DNA of 43,813 nt from Sporosarcina psychrophila (GCA_020742515.1 DYWT01000244.1:1-43813), one strand, 5' to 3'. Positions 1-7,447 are shown, counted from the stretch's first letter. Made by a program: numbers and translations. The notes: generated by a model from the letters alone, not told the origin.

Positions 1-114
1 TGTATCACTTGTATAACGGTCCTCTAATGAACCATTTAAAACATTAAGATAAAAGGGAAGTGCGTCATCAATACTTCTAACAGCAATTCCAACGTGATCT
101 AAAACGTATCCCAA
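1..114 (-). CDS. VOC-family protein, probably methylmalonyl-CoA epimerase (N-terminal part only)
   Basis: The gene runs off the left edge, so only the first 38 codons are visible. It begins with TTG at 114, seven bases after a perfect GAAGGAGG ribosome binding site at 121-129. The peptide starts MGYVLDHVGIAVRSIDDALP, the first beta-alpha unit of the vicinal-oxygen-chelate fold; the His of DHVGIAV would be a metal ligand. The DHxGIAVxSIxxALPFY pattern is typical of methylmalonyl-CoA epimerases, which interconvert the two methylmalonyl-CoA epimers, but a glyoxalase-type protein cannot be excluded from this fragment. Confidence 0.75.
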   Translation of the reverse strand, partial: MGYVLDHVGIAVRSIDDALPFYLNVLNGSLEDRYTSDT

Positions 115-228
115 TTTAACGCCTCCTTCAATATTATTATTTTTAATAATAACTATGTTCCAAGTGAATCTGGTGCTCAATATCAACATACGCTCTCTAT
201 TTACTTCTTGTCGTGCCATAAATCTCTT

Positions 229-354
229 CTACCCCAACAGCGCTTCCGGAATTAGCTCAAACCCATCAATCATGCGATTGATTTCTTCATATACACTGGC
301 GAGGGTTTGCACTCCCTGACTAGTATAATCTGTCATATCGAATCTAAAACTCAC
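229..354 (-). other. Short open frame, possible gene remnant
   Basis: A 41-codon frame could start at GTG 354 or ATG 336 and stops at 229. Its end reads EEINRMIDGFELIPEALLG, which looks protein-like. No convincing ribosome binding site precedes it and I do not recognise the family. It may be the tail of a decayed gene whose upstream part is lost. Apart from this frame and the hairpin at 367-403, I see nothing in 115-563. Confidence 0.2.
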
Positions 355-366
355 TTTATAAATGTA

Positions 367-403
367 AAAAGAGCGTCAAAGCTTTGGTTCAGCATTTGAC
401 ACT
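367..403 (-). terminator. Hairpin followed by T-run on the minus strand
   Basis: Arms GAGCGTCAAA and TTTGACACTC pair with one mismatch around a 17-base loop. On the minus strand the stem is followed by CTTTTTAC. No intact minus-strand gene lies directly upstream of it, so it may be a leftover terminator of a lost gene. Confidence 0.35.
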
Positions 404-563
404 CCCTTATTATAGCAATGTTTTTGATGATGGTAGGACTACAATCAATTTCGAATGATACGCGGACTCTTCCAAGTCGACACGGCGATAGATTTCCCAT
501 TAAAGCGTAGTTATCCTACAATGAAGGAAATGAACCGAAAAACGTAAGAAATGAGGGATTCAT

Positions 564-728
564 ATGATGTGCGGATCAAAATGCTTCGTTGTGGAAATGA
601 AACTAAACGGAACAAAGCAAATCAAACAAGTCACCGCGAGAACCCCCGTCGGTGCAAGGAAAGTAGTCAGGGGAGAATTCGGAGCTGACGCTGAGATAGT
701 ATCGGTGAAAGAGGAGAAGCGGATCTAG
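564..728 (+). CDS. Small hypothetical protein (54 aa)
   Basis: The frame starts ATGATG at 564, eight bases after GAGGG at 553-557, and ends at a TAG. The protein opens MMCGSKCFVVEMKLNGTKQI and closes with EIVSVKEEKRI; it is rich in Lys and Val with no membrane segment. A strong rho-independent terminator lies about 50 bases downstream, which fits a one-gene transcript. The regular alternation of hydrophobic and charged residues suggests a small beta-rich cytoplasmic protein. I do not recognise the family. Two Cys in the first seven residues are the only possible ligand pair. Confidence 0.5.
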   Translation: MMCGSKCFVVEMKLNGTKQIKQVTARTPVGARKVVRGEFGADAEIVSVKEEKRI

Positions 729-777
729 CGGAGGGACCTACGTTTTAAACTCTGGTAAGTAAATCCGAATTTTTAAA

Positions 778-819
778 GGCGACATTTCGTTGGATTCTGA
801 ACGAAATGCCGCCTTTTTT
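778..819 (+). terminator. Rho-independent terminator
   Basis: Stem arms GGCGACATTTCGTT and AACGAAATGCCGCC (one A-C mismatch) are followed by a T-run. It closes the small gene ending at 728. The region between it and 892 holds nothing else I can name. Confidence 0.85.
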
Positions 820-891
820 GTTTACTCTGTATCGATGAATTAGACACGATCAATATACCCAGTCGAGACTTGCGGGGGTTATTGTCACATA

Positions 892-1170
892 TTATTGCTC
901 TTCTACAATTCCCTGGACATCGTTCAATTGTTGCTTCATCAAGTCTAACTGTTCTTTGTTTTGCTGGACTGAATTCGCTTGCTCATTATGTTGTTCAGCA
1001 TGCAAAAATGCCTTTTCCGCACGTGATATTGAATTGAAAGCATGCTCAACTGCTATCTCTTCCGGATGTGACATTGCTTGCTTCACCGCACGATCCGCCT
1101 TTTGAACGGAGTTGCCTAAAAAAGTGCTTGGATTATCCTTTTTCCAACTTGTGTCTGAATCCTTAGCCAT
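892..1170 (-). CDS. Small helical hypothetical protein (92 aa)
   Basis: Starts at ATG 1170, preceded by AGGGAGAGG. The protein is hydrophilic and almost wholly helical: after a short polar start come heptad-like stretches such as EHAFNSISRAEKAFLHAEQH and a Gln-rich tail, suggesting a small coiled coil. It has no signal peptide, Cys or membrane segment. It recalls the small Bacillus proteins of the DUF2524 (YtzC) kind, but this is a loose resemblance. It stands alone; the next gene on the same strand (ending at 1404) lies upstream across a 233-base gap in which I see nothing. Confidence 0.6.
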   Translation of the reverse strand: MAKDSDTSWKKDNPSTFLGNSVQKADRAVKQAMSHPEEIAVEHAFNSISRAEKAFLHAEQHNEQANSVQQNKEQLDLMKQQLNDVQGIVEEQ

Positions 1171-1403
1171 TTACACCTCTCCCTTCCTGCAAATAAGATA
1201 AGTTACGGAACGCTTAGTATTGTAAAATATCCTGAAAGTATGCGCGGTGAGGTCTAATAAATACGATTGCATGTCATTTTTTGATTTTAAAATTTCCTCG
1301 TCAGATTCATATTCATCATGTGATTACATTGAAAAGGCTCTCTGAAATGGTATAAAGTGAGGTTATTTTAATTCAGTAATCCCATCATATAATCAGACTA
1401 TCC

Positions 1404-1850
1404 CTAAGAGTCGTTCCTATACGGCAGACATTCTTTCCCTTGTCTAATGGTTGCTGTACCTTCTGTTGTTGCATAAGGCGGTGTTTCCGGCAAAATGTTC
1501 ATGACTAATAGACGGATCGAATGTTCTTTATAAAATAGTTCATAAAATGAAGGAATAATGTGTGGATCTGTATTCTCAAACACCCTTTTTTGTAATTCTT
1601 TTATGTCTACATCAAATGGAATCCCTATTAAAACATTGTCTATTCCCCGCACTTTGTCGGCCACGCCGAAAACAACACTGCCCCCGCCGCCATTTGCCAT
1701 ACAAACAGCGTATTTAATCATTTTATTGATATTTTCCTCTGCAGCACTAAAATTCCACTGTTTAAAGTCTAGGTCCTGTGCCTCAAAATCATCTGCAATA
1801 TGATGATCCAATTGCTGAATGATCCTCATGATTTCTTTTTTATTCTTCAT
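1404..1850 (-). CDS. Truncated Schlafen/AlbA_2-domain protein
   Basis: Starts at ATG 1850 after a perfect AAGGAGG. Residues from about 20 onward form an AlbA_2 (Schlafen-type) domain: the early acidic LDFKQW segment, then MANGGGGSVVFGVADKVRGI, the glycine-rich turn typical of the family, and IRQGKECLPYRNDS at the end. Family members usually continue for 200-350 residues with ATPase-like or winged-helix parts; here a stop follows right after the conserved RxGKECLP strand, so this is one isolated domain. The last residues (YRNDS) depart from the family pattern, which points to a deletion or frameshift there. Function unknown; such proteins are often regulators or defence proteins. Confidence 0.65.
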   Translation of the reverse strand: MKNKKEIMRIIQQLDHHIADDFEAQDLDFKQWNFSAAEENINKMIKYAVCMANGGGGSVVFGVADKVRGIDNVLIGIPFDVDIKELQKRVFENTDPHIIPSFYELFYKEHSIRLLVMNILPETPPYATTEGTATIRQGKECLPYRNDS

Positions 1851-1919
1851 AAGAAAATCCTCCTTTCCAGCAAAATTATTCTATATACCTTGCACATTTG
1901 TTAACCAATGCTTATACAA

Positions 1920-1966
1920 AAAAGGCAGTCCCTAATCACAAATATACTTGTGGGAACTACCTCTTA
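1920..1966 (-). terminator. Minus-strand terminator-like hairpin
   Basis: Read on the minus strand, AGGTAGTTCCCACAAG pairs imperfectly with a TTGTGATTAGGGACTGCCT arm and is followed by TTTTTTG. It sits between the AlbA_2 gene and the dispersed repeat at 2009. No minus-strand gene is seen between 1970 and 2270, so whatever it once terminated is not recognisable now. Confidence 0.5.
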
Positions 1967-2008
1967 TTATATTTATATGTTTGTTTCATCATGGCTGTTT
2001 ATAAAAGT

Positions 2009-2177
2009 TTTAGTCACCGGTGCCTGTGCATGAAAAAACGGCAAACAATTCATCAACGGTGAATATATACTTATACAAGATAGATACTTTCGTGTATATA
2101 TGATTTCCGTTTTATAACTACTCAATTTATTGTATTAACTGAGTAGTATCTTGAACAGGCAACTAAAATTAAGTTGG
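2009..2177 (+). repeat. Dispersed repeat, copy A
   Basis: About 170 bases that align along their length with 9019-9186. Shared blocks include TTTAGT, GGTGCCTGTGCA, GCAAACAATTCA, TTTCCGTTTTATAACT versus TTTCCATTTCATAACT, ACTGAGTAGT, and CTAAA(A/G)TTAAGTT. No open frame is present. It lies in the 480-base gap between the AlbA_2 gene and the SDR gene; the rest of that gap holds only two hairpins and A+T-rich sequence. Confidence 0.65.
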
Positions 2178-2272
2178 ATGAGATTCCGGTGGAATGGACT
2201 ACAAAAGATACACTATGTGTTTTTTTATTTCTCAAAGATCATTTAACTATAAAAAAAATTAAAGATATAAAT

Positions 2273-2317
2273 AAAAAAATCTGGATTTAAAACAGTTCAG
2301 AACTGTTTCAGATCCAG
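2273..2317 (-). terminator. Rho-independent terminator of the SDR gene
   Basis: CTGGAT and AAACAGTTC pair with AGAACTGTTT and ATCCAG, forming a long near-perfect hairpin; on the minus strand it is followed by ATTTTTTTAT. It lies 15 bases beyond the stop of the SDR gene. Confidence 0.85.
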
Positions 2318-2332
2318 ATATCTATTTTCAAA

Positions 2333-3091
2333 TTAATAAGCAGTCCATCCTGCATCTGCCGTTATGACCGTACCATTGACGAAGCTCGAATCGTCTGAAG
2401 CTAGGAACAATGCCACCTTTGCAATCTCTTCAGGCTTGCCCGTCCGTGGATTAATTGCAAGTCCCGGTTGAATGCGTCCCATCCCAAACTCGTTGATCGA
2501 TGTCATCGAAGATCCGATGTTCGTTTCTACTCCCCCTGGGGCAATAGCGTTACATCGAATACCCTGCTTAGCGTACATAAAGCCCGTATTTTTTGTAAAG
2601 CCAACAACAGCGTGTTTAGATGCCGTGTATGCAGCACCAGCACGAGCACCATATAGTCCTCCTGCTGAAGCTATATTAATAATCACGCCTTGCTCTTTTG
2701 CTAAAAAGATCGGCAATACTTTACGTGTTGAACGCATAACACTCGTCGTATTTATCGCGAAAATCCGATCCCACTTATCGTCTTCAATATCACCCGCAGC
2801 TTCAAAGTTGTCCATAATACCGGCATTATTCACCAACACGTCAACTGTGCCATACGTGCTGACAGCTGTGTCAATTAGATTTTGAATGTCCTCTTCTTTG
2901 GCAACATTCGCAACGACAACAATGGCGTCCCCGCCATTCGATTTAATTTCTTCTACCACTGCATTAGCAGAATCATTGTTAATATCGGACACAACCACTT
3001 TTGCCCCTTCTTGCGCATAGAGCATAGCGATTGCTTTCCCCATGCCTGAACCGGCCCCAGTTACAACCGTTACTTTGTCTTGAAGTCTCAA
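2333..3091 (-). CDS. SDR-family NAD(P)-dependent oxidoreductase
   Basis: 252 residues, normal length for a classical short-chain dehydrogenase. The Rossmann motif TGAGSGMG is at 11-18, NNAG at 88-91, and the catalytic set Ser142, Tyr155, Lys159 (YTASK). Asp36 after beta-2 (VVVSDINN) favours NAD over NADP. The C-terminal segment ends in the usual SFVNGTVITADAGWTAY. The substrate cannot be read from the sequence; relatives are annotated as glucose 1-dehydrogenase or 3-oxoacyl-ACP reductase. It is transcribed divergently from a TetR-type regulator, which is probably its repressor. Confidence 0.9.
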   Translation of the reverse strand: MRLQDKVTVVTGAGSGMGKAIAMLYAQEGAKVVVSDINNDSANAVVEEIKSNGGDAIVVVANVAKEEDIQNLIDTAVSTYGTVDVLVNNAGIMDNFEAAGDIEDDKWDRIFAINTTSVMRSTRKVLPIFLAKEQGVIINIASAGGLYGARAGAAYTASKHAVVGFTKNTGFMYAKQGIRCNAIAPGGVETNIGSSMTSINEFGMGRIQPGLAINPRTGKPEEIAKVALFLASDDSSFVNGTVITADAGWTAY

Positions 3092-3168
3092 TTTATTCCC
3101 TCCTATTTTAAATTGAATGCGTTTTCACAATAACGATAATGAACAGATGTTTACTATCTTTCATTTAT

Positions 3169-3198
3169 AGTATAATCAATTCAAGCTACTTCATTCAA
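3169..3198 (-). promoter_or_regulatory. Probable sigma-A promoter of the SDR gene
   Basis: On the minus strand TTGAAT, an 18-base spacer and TATACT lie about 80 bases before the SDR start. The -10 box overlaps a plus-strand TATAAT at 3171-3176 that could serve the TetR gene. This would be a shared divergent control region suited to a TetR repressor. Confidence 0.4.
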
Positions 3199-3281
3199 TC
3201 AGCAAATCAACACAGGCTTGTTGCTTATTAGACACTCTATTCAAGTTTTGTTCGTTTATCTAAAAAATGAGGGGGTTAATA

Positions 3282-3881
3282 ATGTCTGATCCATCACCAA
3301 GCGTGGATAGAAGGATTCGAAAATCAAAAGTGGCACTAAAAGACGCACTTCTAACCTTAATGCAAACAAAAGAATTCAAACATATTTCAATTACAGATAT
3401 TGTCCAACTTGCCGATCTTAATCGGGGAACATTTTACAAACACTATGCAGACAAAGAAGAACTGTTGGAAGAAATAATCGATGAAGTCATGAAGAATCTA
3501 ATCACATCTTACCGTGCACCTTATGAAAGCCTGACAGTTTTCGAAGTCAGCAAGCTTACTGCTTCAGCCATTAAAATATTCGAACACGTGGCGACTAACG
3601 CCAATTTTTATACATTACTAGGAAAATCCAATATATTAACAGGTCTACAAGCCAGAGTCTGCAACGAATTATCACAACTTATCCTTCAAGACATATCCAA
3701 TAGACCCTTACATACAAAAACCAATAGCAAAATGTTAGCCAACTACCAAGCATACGCAATTTGGGGAATGATAACCGTTTGGATTGACAGCGAATTCTTA
3801 TATCCATCCGATTATATGGCCGAGCAATTACTTGCGATTCTCCATCAAAGCTCGTTCAATGATACGGGATCACGGGGCTAA
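3282..3881 (+). CDS. TetR/AcrR-family transcriptional regulator
   Basis: 199 residues from the ATG at 3282, chosen over the in-frame ATG at 3267 because GAGGGGG (3269-3275) then sits six bases upstream. The N-terminal TetR helix-turn-helix covers about 12-60 and contains the hallmark ISITDIVQLADLNRGTFYKHY. The ligand-binding half resembles the TetR_C_8 (DhaS-like) type, with several aromatic residues near the end. It is divergent from the SDR dehydrogenase and most likely controls it and itself in response to an unknown small molecule. The 220 bases after it contain no further gene; an overlapping frame at 3784-4044 is not convincing. Confidence 0.88.
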   Translation: MSDPSPSVDRRIRKSKVALKDALLTLMQTKEFKHISITDIVQLADLNRGTFYKHYADKEELLEEIIDEVMKNLITSYRAPYESLTVFEVSKLTASAIKIFEHVATNANFYTLLGKSNILTGLQARVCNELSQLILQDISNRPLHTKTNSKMLANYQAYAIWGMITVWIDSEFLYPSDYMAEQLLAILHQSSFNDTGSRG

Positions 3882-4040
3882 AATAAGAAAGAAAAGTGAG
3901 ATTATCATATCTGAATACAAAAGTATGAATCGAAACTATGCTAAATCGGCTCGATACCTAGTCCCAAAAGACGTCCATCTTATCTTCAATGAATCCAAGC
4001 CTGTGCGCCAATCGATCTTGATTTTTTCATACACCAAATT

Positions 4041-4069
4041 CTGACAACAATTGTTCTTTATAGTATACT
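4041..4069 (+). promoter_or_regulatory. Sigma-A promoter of the SLH-protein gene
   Basis: CTGACA at 4041-4046, a 17-base spacer and TATACT at 4064-4069. The expected transcription start is about 25 bases before the ribosome binding site. Confidence 0.6.
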
Positions 4070-4101
4070 TGGATAAAGACAGCCCCTAGGAGGTTTATAT
4101 C

Positions 4102-5463
4102 TTGAAAAACAAACTAGCGTTTTTGTCCATGACAATCCTGCTTTTCTTAGCTCTGCCTTTTCAAGCAAAGGCTGCTGACAATCAATTTCCCGACGTGAAG
4201 AACCATTGGGCACATGAAGAGATTATGTATTTGTATAACCATCACATCATCGGCGGCTATCCTGACGGGACATTCAAACCAAATGAACCCCTCACAAGAG
4301 CTCAAGCGGCTACAATGCTCATCAAAGCATTGGATATCCCTTTGACGGTAAATACATCCGTTCAATTTAAGGATGTTGCCAAAACGTCACCTAATTACGC
4401 GGTTTTAGCAACCGTACATGAAAAAGGAATTCTTCGCGGCGACAACGGCTTTATGCGCCCTGGCGAAACAACAACTCGCGCTCAAATGGCAGCGATTCTT
4501 CGCCGCTCATTTGAATTACCATTGGACACGCAAGCTACTTTCGTTGACGTCTCGCCTGCTCATTGGGCTTATCAAGACATTAACGGGATTGCAAAACAAC
4601 GGATTTCAGGCGGGTCTAATGGTAGGTACATGCCTTCAGAATCTGTCACCCGTGCCCACTTCTCGGCATTTCTCGTTCGAGCATTAGATGACAATATGAA
4701 ATTAGGCAAATATCATTCATATGTTAGCAACAAAGGAAAGACTGTCGAACAGAATGGTTCTATTTACACTATTAGTAAAGAAGATGATTTCAGATTTTAT
4801 GTGACTAAAGAAAATCAAAAAACAGGTAAAAAAGATATGTTGTTGAACAACTTAGACATAAAGAAAGAAGATTACTTTCAAACCCTGTTGTTGACCGGAT
4901 TCCCCCTTATTTTGTATAATGAAGATATTTATATTCCTTACTGGCATTCTGTCGGAGAAATGAGCGAACTTCCAGCGTCGTATGGATTAATGAGAGTACA
5001 GACAGATGGCCAAAATTTTGAATTCATGAGTCACCCTTCAGGTTATACGTTCCGAAACATGTATATTTGGAACGATCGAATCTTTTACACAAATGAAAAG
5101 AATAAAGAGCGTTATTTCGATTACACATTTGATGAAAACATTCCATTAGATGACCCGCTCGTGTTAATTTCCACAGCTATGGATGGCAGTGATAAGAAAA
5201 TAGAATTCAGATTCGATGCTCGCGTCATTTTCGATGACGTTGCATTCACAACAAAGCATATTAAAGTCAACCAAAACAATAAATCCGTAGCATTCGATCA
5301 CTCCACGATGTACTACTTTAATAAAAAAGGAGTGTTCAAATATAGTTTGCTGGATCAGAAAGCAAGCAAACTTTCAAACATCCTTGCCAAAGATATGCAT
5401 GTCACTGCAACCCATATCGAAGTGATGGATCAAAAAGGGAAGAAGTATTCACTTAAAAAGTAA
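4102..5463 (+). CDS. S-layer homology (SLH) domain surface protein
   Basis: Starts at TTG 4102, eight bases after TAGGAGG. Residues 1-25 are a Sec signal peptide (cleavage after QAKA). Three SLH domains follow at about 28-79, 87-139 and 146-195, each with the FxDVxxxxW, GYPDGTFKP and TRAQ-type signatures, so it should bind pyruvylated secondary cell-wall polymer. The remaining 255 residues contain recurring Tyr- and Asp-rich strands (NEDIYIPYW, IWNDRIFYTN) like the beta-propeller DUF5050 module found in SLH proteins; the function of that half is unknown. It is monocistronic, with its own promoter and terminator. Confidence 0.9.
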   Translation: MKNKLAFLSMTILLFLALPFQAKAADNQFPDVKNHWAHEEIMYLYNHHIIGGYPDGTFKPNEPLTRAQAATMLIKALDIPLTVNTSVQFKDVAKTSPNYAVLATVHEKGILRGDNGFMRPGETTTRAQMAAILRRSFELPLDTQATFVDVSPAHWAYQDINGIAKQRISGGSNGRYMPSESVTRAHFSAFLVRALDDNMKLGKYHSYVSNKGKTVEQNGSIYTISKEDDFRFYVTKENQKTGKKDMLLNNLDIKKEDYFQTLLLTGFPLILYNEDIYIPYWHSVGEMSELPASYGLMRVQTDGQNFEFMSHPSGYTFRNMYIWNDRIFYTNEKNKERYFDYTFDENIPLDDPLVLISTAMDGSDKKIEFRFDARVIFDDVAFTTKHIKVNQNNKSVAFDHSTMYYFNKKGVFKYSLLDQKASKLSNILAKDMHVTATHIEVMDQKGKKYSLKK

Positions 5464-5477
5464 AGCGTTGATAATAA

Positions 5478-5517
5478 AAACAACATGCAAAGGATTTCCT
5501 CTGCATGTTGTTTTTTT
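5478..5517 (+). terminator. Rho-independent terminator of the SLH gene
   Basis: Arms AACAACATGCA and TGCATGTTGTT with a 12-base loop and seven T residues, directly after the SLH stop. Confidence 0.9.
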
Positions 5518-5523
5518 AATGTA

Positions 5524-5572
5524 AGGTGCCTGGTGCTAAAACAACTCTGAATTGCTTTAGCACCAGGCACCT
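5524..5572. repeat. Palindromic GGTGCCTGGTGC repeat, copy 1
   Basis: Perfect inverted arms AGGTGCCTGGTGCTAAA and TTTAGCACCAGGCACCT enclose a 15-base loop. A diverged copy with the same arm length lies at 7398-7447. It immediately follows the SLH terminator, and TTTTT follows on the plus strand, so it can also act as a back-up terminator between convergent genes. Confidence 0.75.
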
Positions 5573-5613
5573 AATTTTTCATTTAAATGGATGTGGCTGT
5601 TTTTTTGTTGCAA

Positions 5614-5946
5614 TCAGTCTGCATCATCCATGCGATTCGCCTTTTTCATCTCAGCGTCCCGCTCTTTCCTGAAATCCGGCTCCTCGCCGAATTCTGTACC
5701 TAAATTAGGATTGGAGAAACGTGAATGCCGGTCGGTAACCGTGTCGATCTCTTCGCTAGGCTTAAACAATAGACCGAGACATAGCAGGGCACTTAACCCT
5801 ACAAGACCATAGACCACCCTAGATAAGAATGCATCTTGACCACCAAATAATGTCGCAACTAAATCAAACTGAAAAAAACCGATCAAACCCCAGTTAAGTC
5901 CACCGATAATAACTAGAGCTAACGCAATCCGTGAAAGCATACTCAT
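5614..5946 (-). CDS. yuzA: DUF378 family membrane protein (YuzA-like) with extra C-terminal tail
   Basis: Starts at ATG 5946 after GAAGGAGG. Residues 1-65 carry two membrane helices with the family signature IGGLNWGLIGFFQFDLVATL and FLSRVVYGLVGLSAL. B. subtilis YuzA ends soon after the second helix, at about 78 residues; here a charged tail of about 45 residues follows (DRHSRFSNPNLGTEFGEEPD and a DAEMKK-rich end). The tail has no membrane segment and is probably cytoplasmic. The role of DUF378 proteins is unknown. The gene stands alone. Confidence 0.85.
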   Translation of the reverse strand: MSMLSRIALALVIIGGLNWGLIGFFQFDLVATLFGGQDAFLSRVVYGLVGLSALLCLGLLFKPSEEIDTVTDRHSRFSNPNLGTEFGEEPDFRKERDAEMKKANRMDDAD

Positions 5947-6006
5947 ACAATAACTCCTCCTTCGTATTCGTACTTATCTTCTACCAAAACCGATTTTTAA
6001 TACATT

Positions 6007-6190
6007 ATCTTTACAACTGAAGAAGTCGGTTTCCTGAAACGACAAATAAAAGTTTTCAAATACTTCTATCAGCAGTTGCAGATTACCGATAAGTCTCGCG
6101 GGCTTAAGATCGGTGATTCCCTTTCATCGGATATTCTTGGCGGTGTTTAACTTTGGTCAGAAAACAGTTAGTTGAGTGTACAATAGACGG
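6007..6190 (+). pseudogene. Relic of a YjjG/YfnB-type HAD phosphatase (3' part)
   Basis: In frame from 6007 to the TAA at 6148 the sequence reads IFTTEEVGFLKRQIKVF..., then QQLQITDKSRGLKIGDSLSS and DILGGV. This matches the C-terminal third of the HAD IA nucleotidase-like family (SEEVGxxKPxxxIFxY ... IGDSLxSDIxGG), including the acidic metal-binding motif IV GDSLSSD. Removing one base at the TAA restores the next family residues (GVNFGQKTV) before another stop. The usual KP after the first motif is KR. No 5' half or start codon is present. It is a short, frameshifted remnant and will not make an active enzyme. Confidence 0.75.
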
Positions 6191-6211
6191 TGACTTATTC
6201 AATCCGCCGAG

Positions 6212-6256
6212 AAAAAGCGTAAAGCCCCAGTTCCCCCGGGCCCATACGCTTTTTTC
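6212..6256. terminator. Bidirectional terminator beside splB
   Basis: AAAAAGCGTAAAGCCCC pairs imperfectly with GGGCCCATACGCTTTTTT. On the minus strand it sits just past the splB stop and ends in a T-run; it would also stop transcription coming through the HAD relic. Confidence 0.8.
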
Positions 6257-6262
6257 GTTTTC

Positions 6263-7291
6263 TTAAGTAAAATACTCCAATTTTGCATTCGGAAAGTACT
6301 TTTCCATATAACCGTATAAATACGATTTTATTTCATCCTCTTCGTCCTTTTGGTAAATGTACTTACCGATTCCATACTTCCCCCATTTGTATCGCCTTTT
6401 ATCTTCATCTAGCTCCAATTTTGTCTTTGGGTAGTTCTTTTCAATTACTTTTTTTGCAGGCTTCGTAAATCGGTGTTGAATGAACTCAAATGTAATATCC
6501 TCTCTTGCATCTTGCGGCAATTCCTCGTCAAGTCGTTCGAACAAGTGGCGGTAGCCTTCCTCCCAGCCTTCATGAAGGTAAATGGGAGCAACAATAAAGC
6601 CTAGTGGATAACCGGCTCTTGCCACTTTCCCGGCAGCCTCGATTCTTTTATCCAGAGGAGAAGTGCCGGGCTCAAAATTCTTAATAACATAATCAGCGTT
6701 TACGCTAAATCTGAATCGCGTATTGCCATTATGCTTGGCATCCAATAAATGGTCTACAAAGTGGAATTTTGTTACAAAACGTAGCCTACCTAATTCTGTT
6801 TGACCAATATGTTCAATTGCTCTTTTTAATGAATGCGTCAAATGGTCAATTCCCACAATATCGGATGTACACGCAGCTTCGAATCGTGTAATTTCAGGTG
6901 CACGTTCTTCGATGTAGCGATCAGCCGCTTCGAAAATCTCCTCCACGTTAACGTAAGTTCGAATATAGGGTTTGCTACCCATCGTCGTTTGCAAATAACA
7001 ATAATGACAATGCCCCATACACCCTGTCGCAAGAGGGATTGCATATTCGGCTGACGGTTTGGACGTCTCGAACTTTAACGTTTTTCGAATGCCTACGACT
7101 AAGGTGGATTTCGCGATACGGTATTTTTGCGCGTCCGTATCACCCGGCAAATCCCGAATCTGATTATGTGATGTCGTAAAACGCGTTTCAATCCCCATTT
7201 TCTCAAACTTTTCCTTCAGTTCTTTTCCAAGCGGATATTCAAGTGCATTTGGCTCAAAATAGACAAGCCGTGGTGTGAATGGTTTATTCAT
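6263..7291 (-). CDS. splB: Spore photoproduct lyase
   Basis: A radical-SAM enzyme that reverses the thymine dimer formed in UV-irradiated spore DNA. It binds a 4Fe-4S cluster through CMGHCHYC (Cys91, 95, 98 from the chosen start) and has the family Cys at 141 (ACTSDIVG), the same numbering as B. subtilis SplB. It is nearly collinear with that protein throughout and ends in FPNAKLEYFT. I chose ATG 7291 (MNKPFTPRLVYFEP) because it matches the homologue and the Cys numbering. In-frame GTG 7333 and ATG 7312 would add 14 or 7 residues. No ribosome binding site directly precedes 7291; a 13-codon leader whose stop overlaps this start may supply it by coupling. The gene is the main evidence that the organism forms spores. 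Confidence 0.96.
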   Translation of the reverse strand: MNKPFTPRLVYFEPNALEYPLGKELKEKFEKMGIETRFTTSHNQIRDLPGDTDAQKYRIAKSTLVVGIRKTLKFETSKPSAEYAIPLATGCMGHCHYCYLQTTMGSKPYIRTYVNVEEIFEAADRYIEERAPEITRFEAACTSDIVGIDHLTHSLKRAIEHIGQTELGRLRFVTKFHFVDHLLDAKHNGNTRFRFSVNADYVIKNFEPGTSPLDKRIEAAGKVARAGYPLGFIVAPIYLHEGWEEGYRHLFERLDEELPQDAREDITFEFIQHRFTKPAKKVIEKNYPKTKLELDEDKRRYKWGKYGIGKYIYQKDEEDEIKSYLYGYMEKYFPNAKLEYFT

Positions 7292-7325
7292 ACCACGAAC
7301 TACGTAATCCATAATTATTATCCAT
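7284..7325 (-). other. 13-codon leader reading frame overlapping the splB start
   Basis: ATG at 7325 follows AAGGAGAAAGGTGATC and opens the peptide MDNNYGLRSSWYE. Its TAA stop lies inside ATGAATAA, overlapping the splB ATG at 7291. The strong purine-rich site fits this leader better than any in-frame splB start, suggesting translational coupling. This is an inference from spacing only. Confidence 0.35.
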
Positions 7326-7397
7326 ATGATCACCTTTCTCCTTTTTATATAGCTTGTCTTAAAAGTGAGAAGTTATGAAAACGGACTTAATTTTATA

Positions 7398-7447
7398 AAG
7401 GTACCTGGTACTAACACAATTTGGAATTTATCAGAACCAGGTACCTT
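7398..7447. repeat. Palindromic GGTACCTGGTACT repeat, copy 2
   Basis: Arms AAGGTACCTGGTACT and A(G)AACCAGGTACCTT with the same layout as the copy at 5524-5572 (17-base arms, short A+T loop) but several compensating changes, for example GGTGCC/GGCACC becoming GGTACC/GGTACC. It lies between splB and the phage-type gene. Confidence 0.65.

Noticed and set aside
3784..4044. 86-codon frame overlapping the end of the TetR gene
   Set aside because: Half of it lies inside the TetR gene in another frame, it has no ribosome binding site and no family likeness.
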